Shown here piece by piece: positions 8,375-15,772 of a DNA stretch of 64,000 nt. Each line of letters begins with the position of its first letter. Position 1 is the stretch's first letter. A program made the translations under genes and the position numbers. The notes beneath the pieces are model-generated. The model was not told the origin of the DNA and did no database searches. It saw only the letters and a program-made list of their open reading frames with translations. Origin of the DNA: Mycolicibacterium xanthum (lineage in GTDB: Bacteria; Actinomycetota; Actinomycetes; Mycobacteriales; Mycobacteriaceae); the NCBI RefSeq assembly GCF_019710635.1, contig NZ_JAIFZS010000045.1:23053-87052 (forward strand), read 5' to 3'.

Positions 8375-8998
8375 TCACCGGCGCGGCCGCGACGAACGGC
8401 TCCGGCGCCGCCTCGGACCGGTCGGCTCCACACTGTCGAGGAAACTCTCGAAAGCCGTGACTAGCGAGCGATGCGCCATTGTCACGTGAACGCTCTCTTC
8501 GAGCGTGAGGACTTTGGGGATGCTGGTCACCAGCAGCACCATCGCATCGGGGGGTAGCACGTCGCCGAGAAAGGTAAAGCTGGGGTACTTCCTCTCGAGC
8601 GCCTCGAGCTGTGCGGTGCGAATGCGCTCGGTTCCCTCTGCGATGAGAGGCAGCAGGGACGGGCGGCGCACACCGAGCCCCATCATCTCGGTGCCGAACG
8701 CCCCTGCCGCCTCGTCCCAGCTGTACTCCCAGAGAACGCGCAGCGGTTCGTCCGGGCGGCTCCGCAGACCGTCATTCCAGCGCTCGATGTCACGGTCGAT
8801 CAGCCGTCGGATCATGGCCGCGAAGAGGCCATCCATCGTGGGGAAGTAGTACTGGACGAGGCCCGGGGTCACGCCTGCCCGTGCGGCCACCCCGCGATAG
8901 CTGACCTTCGCGTGACCGCCCTTGAAGAACACCCGCTCGACGGCATTGAGCAGTTCTTGCCGGGTTGCTTCCGCACCGAGGCCCCGATTGGCAGCCGT
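8375..8998 (-). CDS. TetR-family regulator D, no conventional start codon
   Basis: Third member of the A/B paralog set: VSYRGVAARAGVTPGLVQYY followed by FPTMDGLF. Homology to TetR A extends upstream through TRQELLNAVERVFFKGG, yet the frame back to the stop at 9068-9070 has no ATG, GTG or TTG before a GTG at 8932, and that GTG would delete helix 1. An ACG at 8996-8998 sits seven bases after GGGGAGG and would give a full-length protein. A single-base indel near the start, or an assembly error, would also explain it. The upstream open frame is the continuation of the frame of the preceding CMD gene. Confidence 0.75.
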   Translation of the reverse strand, partial: TAANRGLGAEATRQELLNAVERVFFKGGHAKVSYRGVAARAGVTPGLVQYYFPTMDGLFAAMIRRLIDRDIERWNDGLRSRPDEPLRVLWEYSWDEAAGAFGTEMMGLGVRRPSLLPLIAEGTERIRTAQLEALERKYPSFTFLGDVLPPDAMVLLVTSIPKVLTLEESVHVTMAHRSLVTAFESFLDSVEPTGPRRRRSRSSRPRR

Positions 8999-9067
8999 CC
9001 TCCCACCTCCCCGTGCCGGGCGGACACCACGTCGGCCGCCGTGTTGGGTTAACCGGCATAAGCCGGA

Positions 9068-9676
9068 CTAGTCGACCATTTCCGCAGGCGGGCGGGTCAG
9101 ATCGTTGACACCGCTCTGAAGGTCCTCGTCGAGTTCGATGCCGAGGCTGTCCAGCATCGACGCCAGCATCGCGTAGGACCCGGCCGTGAAGATCACATCG
9201 AGGATCTGCTGTGGGTCGAGGTGCTCGGCCAGCGCCGCCCAGTTCGAATCCTTGATGACGCCGTCGAGCAGGAGATCGTCGACCGCGCGCAGCACGCTGG
9301 CGTCACCCGGGCTCCACGTCGGCGCATCCGGCCCCCAGACGATCCACGAGATCTCGATGTCAGACAGACCTGCGTCGCGCGCCATGAAAAGATGCTGGGC
9401 CCATTCATAGGTCGACCGCCGCAGCGCCGCGGTGCGCATGATGACGAGCTCGCGTTGACGTTCGTTCAGGCTGGTGGTGAGCAACAGGTGGGCCTGGAGT
9501 GTGAAGAACGCCTTCGCCAGCCGGGGGTGGTGCGCAACTGCGCCGAGAATGTTGAATCCGCTGGGACGGCCCTCGCTGATCAAGGTATAGCGCGCATCCG
9601 GCGGCGGCATGACAGCCAATGCCTCCCGCATTTCGGGCGACCAGCTTTTCGGCGGTAATGGTTGCATTCGTGCCAT
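9068..9676 (-). CDS. Carboxymuconolactone decarboxylase / AhpD-fold family protein
   Basis: All-helical CMD-fold protein, 202 residues. The family core RELVIMRTAALRRSTYEWAQ is followed by HLFMARDAGLS near residues 75-110. The E-x2-QH pattern is kept, but the CxxC of true AhpD peroxidase partners is absent, so it is more like the decarboxylase/lactonase-type members of unknown substrate. GAGAGGAC precedes the ATG. TetR D follows directly on the same strand, and the P450 is divergent. Confidence 0.88.
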   Translation of the reverse strand: MARMQPLPPKSWSPEMREALAVMPPPDARYTLISEGRPSGFNILGAVAHHPRLAKAFFTLQAHLLLTTSLNERQRELVIMRTAALRRSTYEWAQHLFMARDAGLSDIEISWIVWGPDAPTWSPGDASVLRAVDDLLLDGVIKDSNWAALAEHLDPQQILDVIFTAGSYAMLASMLDSLGIELDEDLQSGVNDLTRPPAEMVD

Positions 9677-9775
9677 CGCAGAGTCCTCTCATGACAAGAC
9701 GGGTGTTGTCCACCACCCTTGTAGTTCGACAAGAGCTTGAGTGAAACGATTCCGCATCAGCGGGTGGGTCTCTTG

Positions 9776-9814
9776 CGCTTGTACACTTGCATGGACTATA
9801 CAGGTGTACAAGCG
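9776..9814. promoter_or_regulatory. Composite operator: 11-bp inverted repeat holding two copies of the island motif
   Basis: CGCTTGTACAC (9776-9786) and GTGTACAAGCG (9804-9814) are perfectly complementary, with 17 bases between. Each arm overlaps an island motif: CTATACAGGTGTAC on the plus strand (9796-9809) and CCATGCAAGTGTAC on the minus strand (9781-9794). It lies 53 bases before the P450 start, between divergent genes. Confidence 0.65.
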
Positions 9815-9866
9815 GCCGCCGAAGCCCAATCCGAAACCCGTCCACACAAGCAAGAAGGAGCCCGTC

Positions 9867-11183
9867 GTGGCGAGCAGCAATCAGCCTGGCGAGGAGCAAA
9901 CGAAATCCGGGGGGGTGGACCTGGACGCGGCCGATTTCTTCACCGACACCGCGCTCGTCACCGACCCGTATCCATATTTCGATGCAATGCGAGCACGGTG
10001 CCCGGTGCGTAGTGTGGCCCACCCCGGTGTCGTCGCGGTCACCGGTTACGAGGCGGCGGTCGAGGTCTACCGCGATGCGGCGACGTACTCGTCCTGCAAT
10101 TCGGTCGGTGGGCCCTTCCCGCCCGTGGTGACGCCCTCGCCCGGAATCACCGACGTCACCGACGTCATCGAAAGCTCGCGCGAACAATGGCCGTTCAGTG
10201 AGTTCATGGTGACGATGGACGGTGAGAAGCACGAAACCCAGCGGAACCTCCTGCGCAAGCTGCTCACACCACGCCGGCTGAAGGAGAACGAAGAGGCATT
10301 GGCCGGGATTGCCGACCGCTGCATCGACGCATTCATCGGCACCGGTCGCTGCGAGGTGGTCAACGAGTACGGCAAGCCTTTCACGACCTGGGCGATCGCT
10401 GATCTGCTCGGTGTGCCAGAAGAAGACCGCGCCGAGGTTCAGCAGGTCCTGGTCGGCAGCACCATCAGCGTCGTCGGCGAGGAGGAGACCCTCCCGGTCA
10501 ACCCGCTGGAGTTCCTCTATCAGAAGTTCGGCGAGTACATCGAGGACCGTCGCGCGAACCCCCGAGATGACATCCTGACCCACCTGGCGAGCGCAAGATA
10601 CGACGATGGAACGCTGCCCGACGTCGATGCCGTCGTGCGTACTGCCACGTTTCTCTTCGGAGCCGGACAGGACACTTCGGCTCGCATGCTCGCCGCTGCG
10701 CTTCGAATTATCGCTGAAGACAGAGAAATTCAGCAGCGATTGCGGGACGACAGGAGCCTGATCCCCGAGTTCATCGAGGAAGTTCTGAGGCTGGAAAGCC
10801 CGACCATGAGCGACTTCCGACTGGCCCGAGTCGCTACGACGTTGGGCGGGGTCGACATCCCGGCGGGTACCACGGTGATGATCCATCCCGGTGCCGCCAA
10901 TCGCGACGACAGCCGCTTCGAGCAGCCGACCGAGTGCCTACTGGGACGTGCGAATGTGCGCGAACACATCGCCTTCGGCCGCGGCGCGCACTCGTGCCCG
11001 GGCGGTCCGCTGGCCCGAGCCGAGGGCCGCGTCACGGTGGAACGGTTCCTCGACCGCACCAGCGAGATCTCGCTCTCGGAGGAGGAGCACGGTCCTGAAG
11101 GGCAGCGTCGATACGAATACGATCCCACGTTCATCGTCCGTGGACTGAGCAACCTGCACCTCGTGCTCACCCCTGTCGACTGA
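9867..11183 (+). CDS. Cytochrome P450
   Basis: Class I bacterial P450, about 438 residues. Seen: I-helix FLFGAGQDTS (the AGxDT oxygen-activation motif), K-helix EEVLR (ExxR), and haem loop FGRGAHSCPGG with Cys377 as the thiolate ligand. The GTG is chosen because AAGAAGGAG lies seven bases upstream and the frame further upstream crosses the operator. It is followed by an SDR and a 3Fe-4S ferredoxin in the same operon, which together give a hydroxylase, its electron carrier and an alcohol dehydrogenase. No ferredoxin reductase is nearby. Confidence 0.96.
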   Translation: MASSNQPGEEQTKSGGVDLDAADFFTDTALVTDPYPYFDAMRARCPVRSVAHPGVVAVTGYEAAVEVYRDAATYSSCNSVGGPFPPVVTPSPGITDVTDVIESSREQWPFSEFMVTMDGEKHETQRNLLRKLLTPRRLKENEEALAGIADRCIDAFIGTGRCEVVNEYGKPFTTWAIADLLGVPEEDRAEVQQVLVGSTISVVGEEETLPVNPLEFLYQKFGEYIEDRRANPRDDILTHLASARYDDGTLPDVDAVVRTATFLFGAGQDTSARMLAAALRIIAEDREIQQRLRDDRSLIPEFIEEVLRLESPTMSDFRLARVATTLGGVDIPAGTTVMIHPGAANRDDSRFEQPTECLLGRANVREHIAFGRGAHSCPGGPLARAEGRVTVERFLDRTSEISLSEEEHGPEGQRRYEYDPTFIVRGLSNLHLVLTPVD

Positions 11184-11214
11184 CGCGCGACAAACCCGAA
11201 GAAAGCAGGGATCC

Positions 11215-11961
11215 ATGAGCAGAGTGGCTGTGGTCAGCGGTGGTGCGTCCGGGATCGGCGCGGCGATCAGCCGGCGGTTCGCCCGACGTGGAGACAAGGT
11301 TGCCATTCTTGATCAACGAGGTGACACGCTCAAACAACACGTGTCGGCCCTGAGCGACGAGGGAGCTGACGTTCGAGGCTATGAGGTCGACGTCACCGAC
11401 CGCTCGGCCGTGCAGGATGCCATCGGCTCGGCCCGCCGGGATCTGGGACCGATCGACATCGTGGTCACCAGTGCCGGCATCACCGCCTACGCTCCGTTCA
11501 CCGAGCTCAGCATCGAGGAGTGGGAGCGGACCCTCGCCATCAACCTGACCGGCACCTTCAACTGCATTCAAGCCGCGATTCCCGACATGATCGACGCCGG
11601 CTGGGGCAGAGTGGTCACGATCTCATCGACCGCGGGTCAAGCGGCGGCACCCGGACAGGCACATTACGTGGCCTCCAAGGGCGGGGTGATCGCGCTGACC
11701 AGGGCGCTGGCAGCGGAGTTCGCCGGCAACGGGATCACCGTGAACACCATTCCGCCCGCACTGGTCGACACCCCGATGGCGCGCGCCGCAGAAGCCGACG
11801 GAACGCTTCCTGCCAAGCTGGACGACATCGGGGCGATGCTGCCACTCAAGCGAGTGGGGACCGCCGAAGACGTCGCTGCGGCCTGCGAGTTCCTCTGCTC
11901 CGAGGATGCGGGCTACATCACCGGCCAGCAGATCAATGTCAACGGCGGGATTTACATGTGA
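11215..11961 (+). CDS. SDR-family oxidoreductase (FabG-like)
   Basis: Classical SDR, 248 residues. SGGASGIG near residues 8-15; the NNAG position reads TSAGI; catalytic Ser in ISSTAG and YVASK supplying Tyr and Lys. It ends GYITGQQINVNGG, typical of FabG-like enzymes. It lies 31 bases after the P450 and overlaps the ferredoxin start by four bases, so it should be made with them and probably oxidises the P450 product (inference). Confidence 0.94.
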   Translation: MSRVAVVSGGASGIGAAISRRFARRGDKVAILDQRGDTLKQHVSALSDEGADVRGYEVDVTDRSAVQDAIGSARRDLGPIDIVVTSAGITAYAPFTELSIEEWERTLAINLTGTFNCIQAAIPDMIDAGWGRVVTISSTAGQAAAPGQAHYVASKGGVIALTRALAAEFAGNGITVNTIPPALVDTPMARAAEADGTLPAKLDDIGAMLPLKRVGTAEDVAAACEFLCSEDAGYITGQQINVNGGIYM

Positions 11962-12164
11962 GCGAACGTATTACAGTCCGTGTTGACCCGCGTCTATGCG
12001 AGGGACACGGCATTTGCCTCCAACTGGCAGACGAGGTTTTCGATCTAGGTGACGACGACATCGCCACGGTCACCGACGAGCACCCCGACTCCGCGCATCA
12101 CGCGGCGGTGCGCGCCGCTGCCGCGGCATGTCCCCGGCAGGCCATCATCGTGTCCGAAATTTGA
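11958..12164 (+). CDS. P450-associated 3Fe-4S ferredoxin
   Basis: Small ferredoxin of 68 residues. Ligands Cys14, Cys20 (CEGHGIC, with His17 where a 4Fe-4S protein would have a fourth Cys) and Cys58 in ACPRQA. This CxxHxxC...CP pattern marks the mono-cluster ferredoxins that feed actinobacterial P450s. The GTG overlaps the SDR stop as GTGA, so translation is coupled. It belongs to the P450 two genes upstream. Confidence 0.93.
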   Translation: MSERITVRVDPRLCEGHGICLQLADEVFDLGDDDIATVTDEHPDSAHHAAVRAAAAACPRQAIIVSEI

Positions 12165-12243
12165 ACCGGTTATCCGCAACTACCCAACTGTCGACGACCG
12201 GTTGATCTATCAACCTGTCCGACGAAGCGAAGGAGAGCCCGTA

Positions 12244-12639
12244 GTGGACGAGTACGGACCTTTGACGAAGAAGGTCATCGAATATGACGACACTGTGCGA
12301 AGGCTGGTGTCCGAGGTGAAGTCACCAGAGGACTGGGCACCGTTGGGCGAGTTCCTGGCGATCGACGAATTCGAAAGAATCGGCCCGTTTCTCGACAAGC
12401 AGGACTGGCCGCAGTACGCCGAGATGGTGAACGGATGGGCTCAAGGAGTCCAATCGTTCGAGACCACGGTGCGCCGCATATCCGAGCTGGCGAATCGGGT
12501 CTACTTCGAGGTCGAAGAACGGCACCTCTACGGGGAGGATTGGCTCGTGGTGAACTCGATGAGCGTATTCGAGTTCAACGAGGACGGGAAGGTTCGCCAC
12601 CTCGACGTCTACCTACAGTCCGCGCCGTTGACCGGGTAG
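12244..12639 (+). CDS. NTF2/SnoaL-like protein
   Basis: About 131 residues of the cone-shaped NTF2-like fold. The C-terminal beta strands are clear: RVYFEVEERHLYGEDWLVVN, then MSVFEFNEDGKVRHLDVY. Members include SnoaL cyclases, steroid isomerase-like enzymes and limonene-epoxide-hydrolase-like proteins, so a hydrolase or isomerase step is possible, but no catalytic set is identified. The GTG start has AAGGAGAG about eight bases upstream. It sits in the P450-SDR-ferredoxin operon. Confidence 0.8.
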   Translation: MDEYGPLTKKVIEYDDTVRRLVSEVKSPEDWAPLGEFLAIDEFERIGPFLDKQDWPQYAEMVNGWAQGVQSFETTVRRISELANRVYFEVEERHLYGEDWLVVNSMSVFEFNEDGKVRHLDVYLQSAPLTG

Positions 12640-12746
12640 CGCGCCGGACAGCTTTTCGCGGGCAGCAGGGAAATCAGCCCGCACCGTCGGCGGAAGCATG
12701 GTCGGCCGCCGCTGGATCATCGATCGCGAGAGGGAGGTGCCGGGCC

Positions 12747-13526
12747 ATGGGAAAGCTGGACGGTAAGGTAGCCGTGATCACGGGTTGCGCGAGCGGACTG
12801 GGAAAGCAACATGCGCTCAGGTTTGCACAAGAAGGTGCGAACCTGGCGATCTGCGACGTCCAAGAGGGCAAGCTGGACGAGACGAGGCGACTCTGCGAAG
12901 AGCGCGGTGCCGAAGTCGTCTCGCTCCGTTGCGATGTCGGCCGCTACGAGGATCTCGTGGCATTCGTCGACGCAACAGCCGCTCGTTTCGGCACCATCGA
13001 CGTTCTGCTCAACAATGCGCACAAGATCACCGACCTGCGGCGCTTCCTGGACTTCAGCGTAGAGGACCTCGACACCGAGTTGACGACCTCGCTCTACGCC
13101 TCCTGGCACATGATGAAACTGTGCTTTCCGTACATGAGGGACAAACCCGGCGCCGGTGCGTCCATCATCAACACCTCGTCAAAAGGCGGGATCGAAGGTA
13201 CGACGTTTCACGCCGCATACGCTGCGGCGAAGGAGGGGATTCGGGGCCTGTCGCGGGTAGTCGCGAGGGAGTGGGGAGAGTTCAACATTCGGGTCAACAC
13301 CATCAGTCCCGGCGGTTGGACCGACAATGTCACCAGCCTGCTACACAAACGCAGCCCAGAAGTGCAGGAATGGGCACGAAAAGCGTTCAAGGACAACCCC
13401 TTCGGACGAATCGGTGATCCGTATGACGATGTGTCGCCGATCTTCGTCTTCTTGGCCTCCGATGACAGCCACTGGATGACCGGCCAGAATGTCCATGCCG
13501 ACGGCGGAGTCTGGATCAGCGCGTGA
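12747..13526 (+). CDS. SDR-family oxidoreductase
   Basis: Classical SDR, 259 residues. TGCASGLG near residues 13-20, NNAH near 90, Ser in NTSSKGG, and YAAAK. AGAGGGAGGTG precedes the ATG. It is the last intact gene of the rightward operon that starts at the P450. It resembles the first SDR of the island (both have NNAQ/NNAH variants and a C-terminal extended loop), and may act on a related intermediate. Confidence 0.93.
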   Translation: MGKLDGKVAVITGCASGLGKQHALRFAQEGANLAICDVQEGKLDETRRLCEERGAEVVSLRCDVGRYEDLVAFVDATAARFGTIDVLLNNAHKITDLRRFLDFSVEDLDTELTTSLYASWHMMKLCFPYMRDKPGAGASIINTSSKGGIEGTTFHAAYAAAKEGIRGLSRVVAREWGEFNIRVNTISPGGWTDNVTSLLHKRSPEVQEWARKAFKDNPFGRIGDPYDDVSPIFVFLASDDSHWMTGQNVHADGGVWISA

Positions 13527-13633
13527 CGAGGGTGGTGATGTCGCGATAGAGCTGCTGGGATTCCCCGCCGCGATTTCGCCGACATCAGCGCCGACCGGGC
13601 GCGGGGCGCTCCGGCCCGACTTCTCGCCCGTTG

Positions 13634-13843
13634 TCATCCGAAGGTCAGCGCCCGGGCGTTGTCACGCATGATCAGCTTCCGCTCGGCTGCGGTGAACGTC
13701 GCGACGTTCTCGAGATACTCCTTGGGCTCCGACATTCCCTCGGCGTGCGGCCAGTCGGAGCCGAACAAGATGCGTTCCACGGGGATGTAGTGGGCGATCT
13801 CCGCGACGTCGTCTTCGACGATGAGTCTTGCGGTGTGCCGAAG
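13634..13843 (-). pseudogene. 3' remnant of an amidohydrolase (amidohydrolase_2 family)
   Basis: About the last 65 residues of a metal-dependent amidohydrolase: ERILFGSDWPHAEG, including the conserved metal-site Asp, then TFTAAERKLIMRDNARAL and a stop. The same end is seen in the intact enzyme at 55185-56378. Upstream of about 13843 the homology stops abruptly and the frame runs into sequence belonging to the RibD-like gene on the other strand. The N-terminal three quarters are missing, so this is a truncation and not a small gene. Confidence 0.8.
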
Positions 13844-13892
13844 TCTAGATTTGATGATGTGATCCGACCAGTTTGATCGAGGCGGAGGCAAG

Positions 13893-14507
13893 ATGAGCAG
13901 AACGAATCTGTCGATGTCCATCTCGGCCGACGGATACGTGGCGGGACCGCATCAAAGCAGCGAGCACCCGCTGGGCGTGGGTGGCGAAGCGCTGCACGGG
14001 TGGCATCTCGGAGCTGCCAAAGACCACCCGGTGAACCGGCAGGTCGTCTCGGAGATGCTGGACGGGATGAAGGCGACGATCATGGGCCGCAACATGTTCG
14101 GCCCGATTCGCGGCGGGTGGGGCGATTCACGGTGGCAAGGCTGGTGGGGTGACGAGCCGCCCTACCACTGTCCGGTCTTCGTGCTGACCCACCACCGGCA
14201 TGAACCGATCGAGCTCGAGGGCGGGACCACGTTCTTCTTCGTGACCGACGGGATCGAATCCGCCTACGAGCAGGCCACCGCAATCGCCTCGGGTGGAGAC
14301 ATCTCGATTGCCGGAGGGGCGTCGTGTGCCCGCCAGGCGATAGCGGCAGGAATCGTGGACGAGATCGACCTCCAGGTGAACCCCGTCATCCTCGGGGCGG
14401 GAGAGCGCTTGTTCGAAGGCTTCGCCGCAGGTACGCCCACGCTCGACCTCGTGCGGGTACTCGAGGCGCCGGGCATTGCCCATCTGAGGTACCGCGTCGT
14501 TCGATGA
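13893..14507 (+). CDS. RibD C-terminal / dihydrofolate-reductase-fold protein
   Basis: 204-residue reductase-fold protein of the family often labelled dihydrofolate reductase family. Seen: N-terminal NLSMSISADGYVAGP, a central MGRNMFGPIRGGW, and the IAGGASCARQAIAAGIVDEI stretch that binds NADPH in RibD-type reductases. The role in the cell is unknown. GGAGG lies shortly before the ATG. It starts just beyond the amidohydrolase break, so it may have arrived with that rearrangement. Confidence 0.85.
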   Translation: MSRTNLSMSISADGYVAGPHQSSEHPLGVGGEALHGWHLGAAKDHPVNRQVVSEMLDGMKATIMGRNMFGPIRGGWGDSRWQGWWGDEPPYHCPVFVLTHHRHEPIELEGGTTFFFVTDGIESAYEQATAIASGGDISIAGGASCARQAIAAGIVDEIDLQVNPVILGAGERLFEGFAAGTPTLDLVRVLEAPGIAHLRYRVVR

Positions 14508-14520
14508 CGCCGCCGGCTGC

Positions 14521-15684
14521 TCAGATCCGGGCCAATTCGGTATCGGGGTGGAAGAACTTCCAGGAGAACCAGTACTCGTCGGAGATCGCAACGGGGGTGA
14601 GGTCGGTGTCCAGCTGCCCGCGGATCCGGTGCCCCCTGAGATCCCAGTCGGTTTCGGTCGCCGAGTCGTGGAGCAGGAGGTCGTCGGTGAGTGTCAGCGC
14701 CACCTCGTGTCCGTCGGCCTGGGCGTGGAAACCGTTCACGGTGCCGTTCACCGCCACCAGGTAGCAGCCCAGGACATCGTTGCGGACCACCCGGTGCTCG
14801 AGCAGATCGTCTTTGAGGTAGACCGGGCGCGGGTGAACCACTGGCGCCAGCACGCCGACGACACGGGTTCGGGCCGGCAACGATTCATCACGGTCGGTGC
14901 GCCTCAGCCCCGGCGTCACCTCGCTGCCGACGATCCGCCGCCACACCCCGTGGATGGGTAACTCGAAGGGACGCAGGTCTTTCTCGGTGACCCTGACGAC
15001 CTGGGGGAGCGGGTCGAGGTGCTTGACGTCGGCCCAGGAAAGAATCTGGAAGGGCACCATCGACAAGGTGTGCGGATGAAGCGGGCCGACGATCGATTCG
15101 AAGGTGGCCTGTTGGAAGAAGGTCTTGGTGCGCCGGTCGGCGACGATCATGTTGGCCTTCTTGAAGGAGCCGACGAACAAGGGCCCGATGTCGGTGACGT
15201 CGAACGGGATGATGCTCCGGCACATGGCGCAGAAGGTCAGTGCCACGGTCTTGTCGCCGAAGCGATCGTTGACGATGTGGTGGTGGATCACGTAGTCGAG
15301 CGGATAGGCCTTGCTAACCCCTTCTGATTCGATGACGGCCAGGTGCATGTCGTCGCGGAGAGGCAGGCGCAGCGGATCCTCGGCCATCGCCGGGAAATCC
15401 ACCGCGCGGAACACCACCTCCTGGTGCAGGCGGTAGGTGAAGACGACGGCCAGCCCCAGCAACAGCAGCGGTACCAGCGTTGCGAGTGGAAACGCCCCTT
15501 CCCGCAGGGTCACCCACCCGACGATGAGAACGCCCGCGGCGAACATCGACCACACCGCGGGCTTACGCACGCGGTAGTGGTAGTACACCCAGGTGCTCGG
15601 AACCGCCGGGACGAGCGTCAGATAGAGCGCACCGGCGCCGACGATCAGTGCCGCGACAGCGAGAAAATAGAGCAGCAGGATCAT
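14521..15684 (-). CDS. DUF3179 membrane protein
   Basis: 387 residues. Three hydrophobic helices lie in the first ~90 residues (starting MILLLYFLAVAALIVGAGAL). The soluble domain carries DUF3179 signatures: the cysteine pair in FCAMCRSIIPFD and the closing DEYWFSWKFFHPDT. The function of the family is unknown; the CxxC suggests metal or redox chemistry (inference). GAGAGAGGGA precedes the ATG. It lies 88 bases downstream of the tocopherol-cyclase-like gene on the same strand, possibly one transcript. Confidence 0.85.
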   Translation of the reverse strand: MILLLYFLAVAALIVGAGALYLTLVPAVPSTWVYYHYRVRKPAVWSMFAAGVLIVGWVTLREGAFPLATLVPLLLLGLAVVFTYRLHQEVVFRAVDFPAMAEDPLRLPLRDDMHLAVIESEGVSKAYPLDYVIHHHIVNDRFGDKTVALTFCAMCRSIIPFDVTDIGPLFVGSFKKANMIVADRRTKTFFQQATFESIVGPLHPHTLSMVPFQILSWADVKHLDPLPQVVRVTEKDLRPFELPIHGVWRRIVGSEVTPGLRRTDRDESLPARTRVVGVLAPVVHPRPVYLKDDLLEHRVVRNDVLGCYLVAVNGTVNGFHAQADGHEVALTLTDDLLLHDSATETDWDLRGHRIRGQLDTDLTPVAISDEYWFSWKFFHPDTELARI

Positions 15685-15772
15685 CGTGAATCCCTCTCTC
15701 CGATCGGCATTCCCGCAGTCGTAGCGCTGTCGGCGGCCCGTGCCGCACGTCGTCGGGGGCTGCTGTTCGGGG

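Noticed and set aside
9068..9070. CMD-TetR fusion by readthrough of the TAG stop
   Set aside because: The shared frame is probably coincidence: no stem-loop or known readthrough context is seen, and both halves are complete families on their own.
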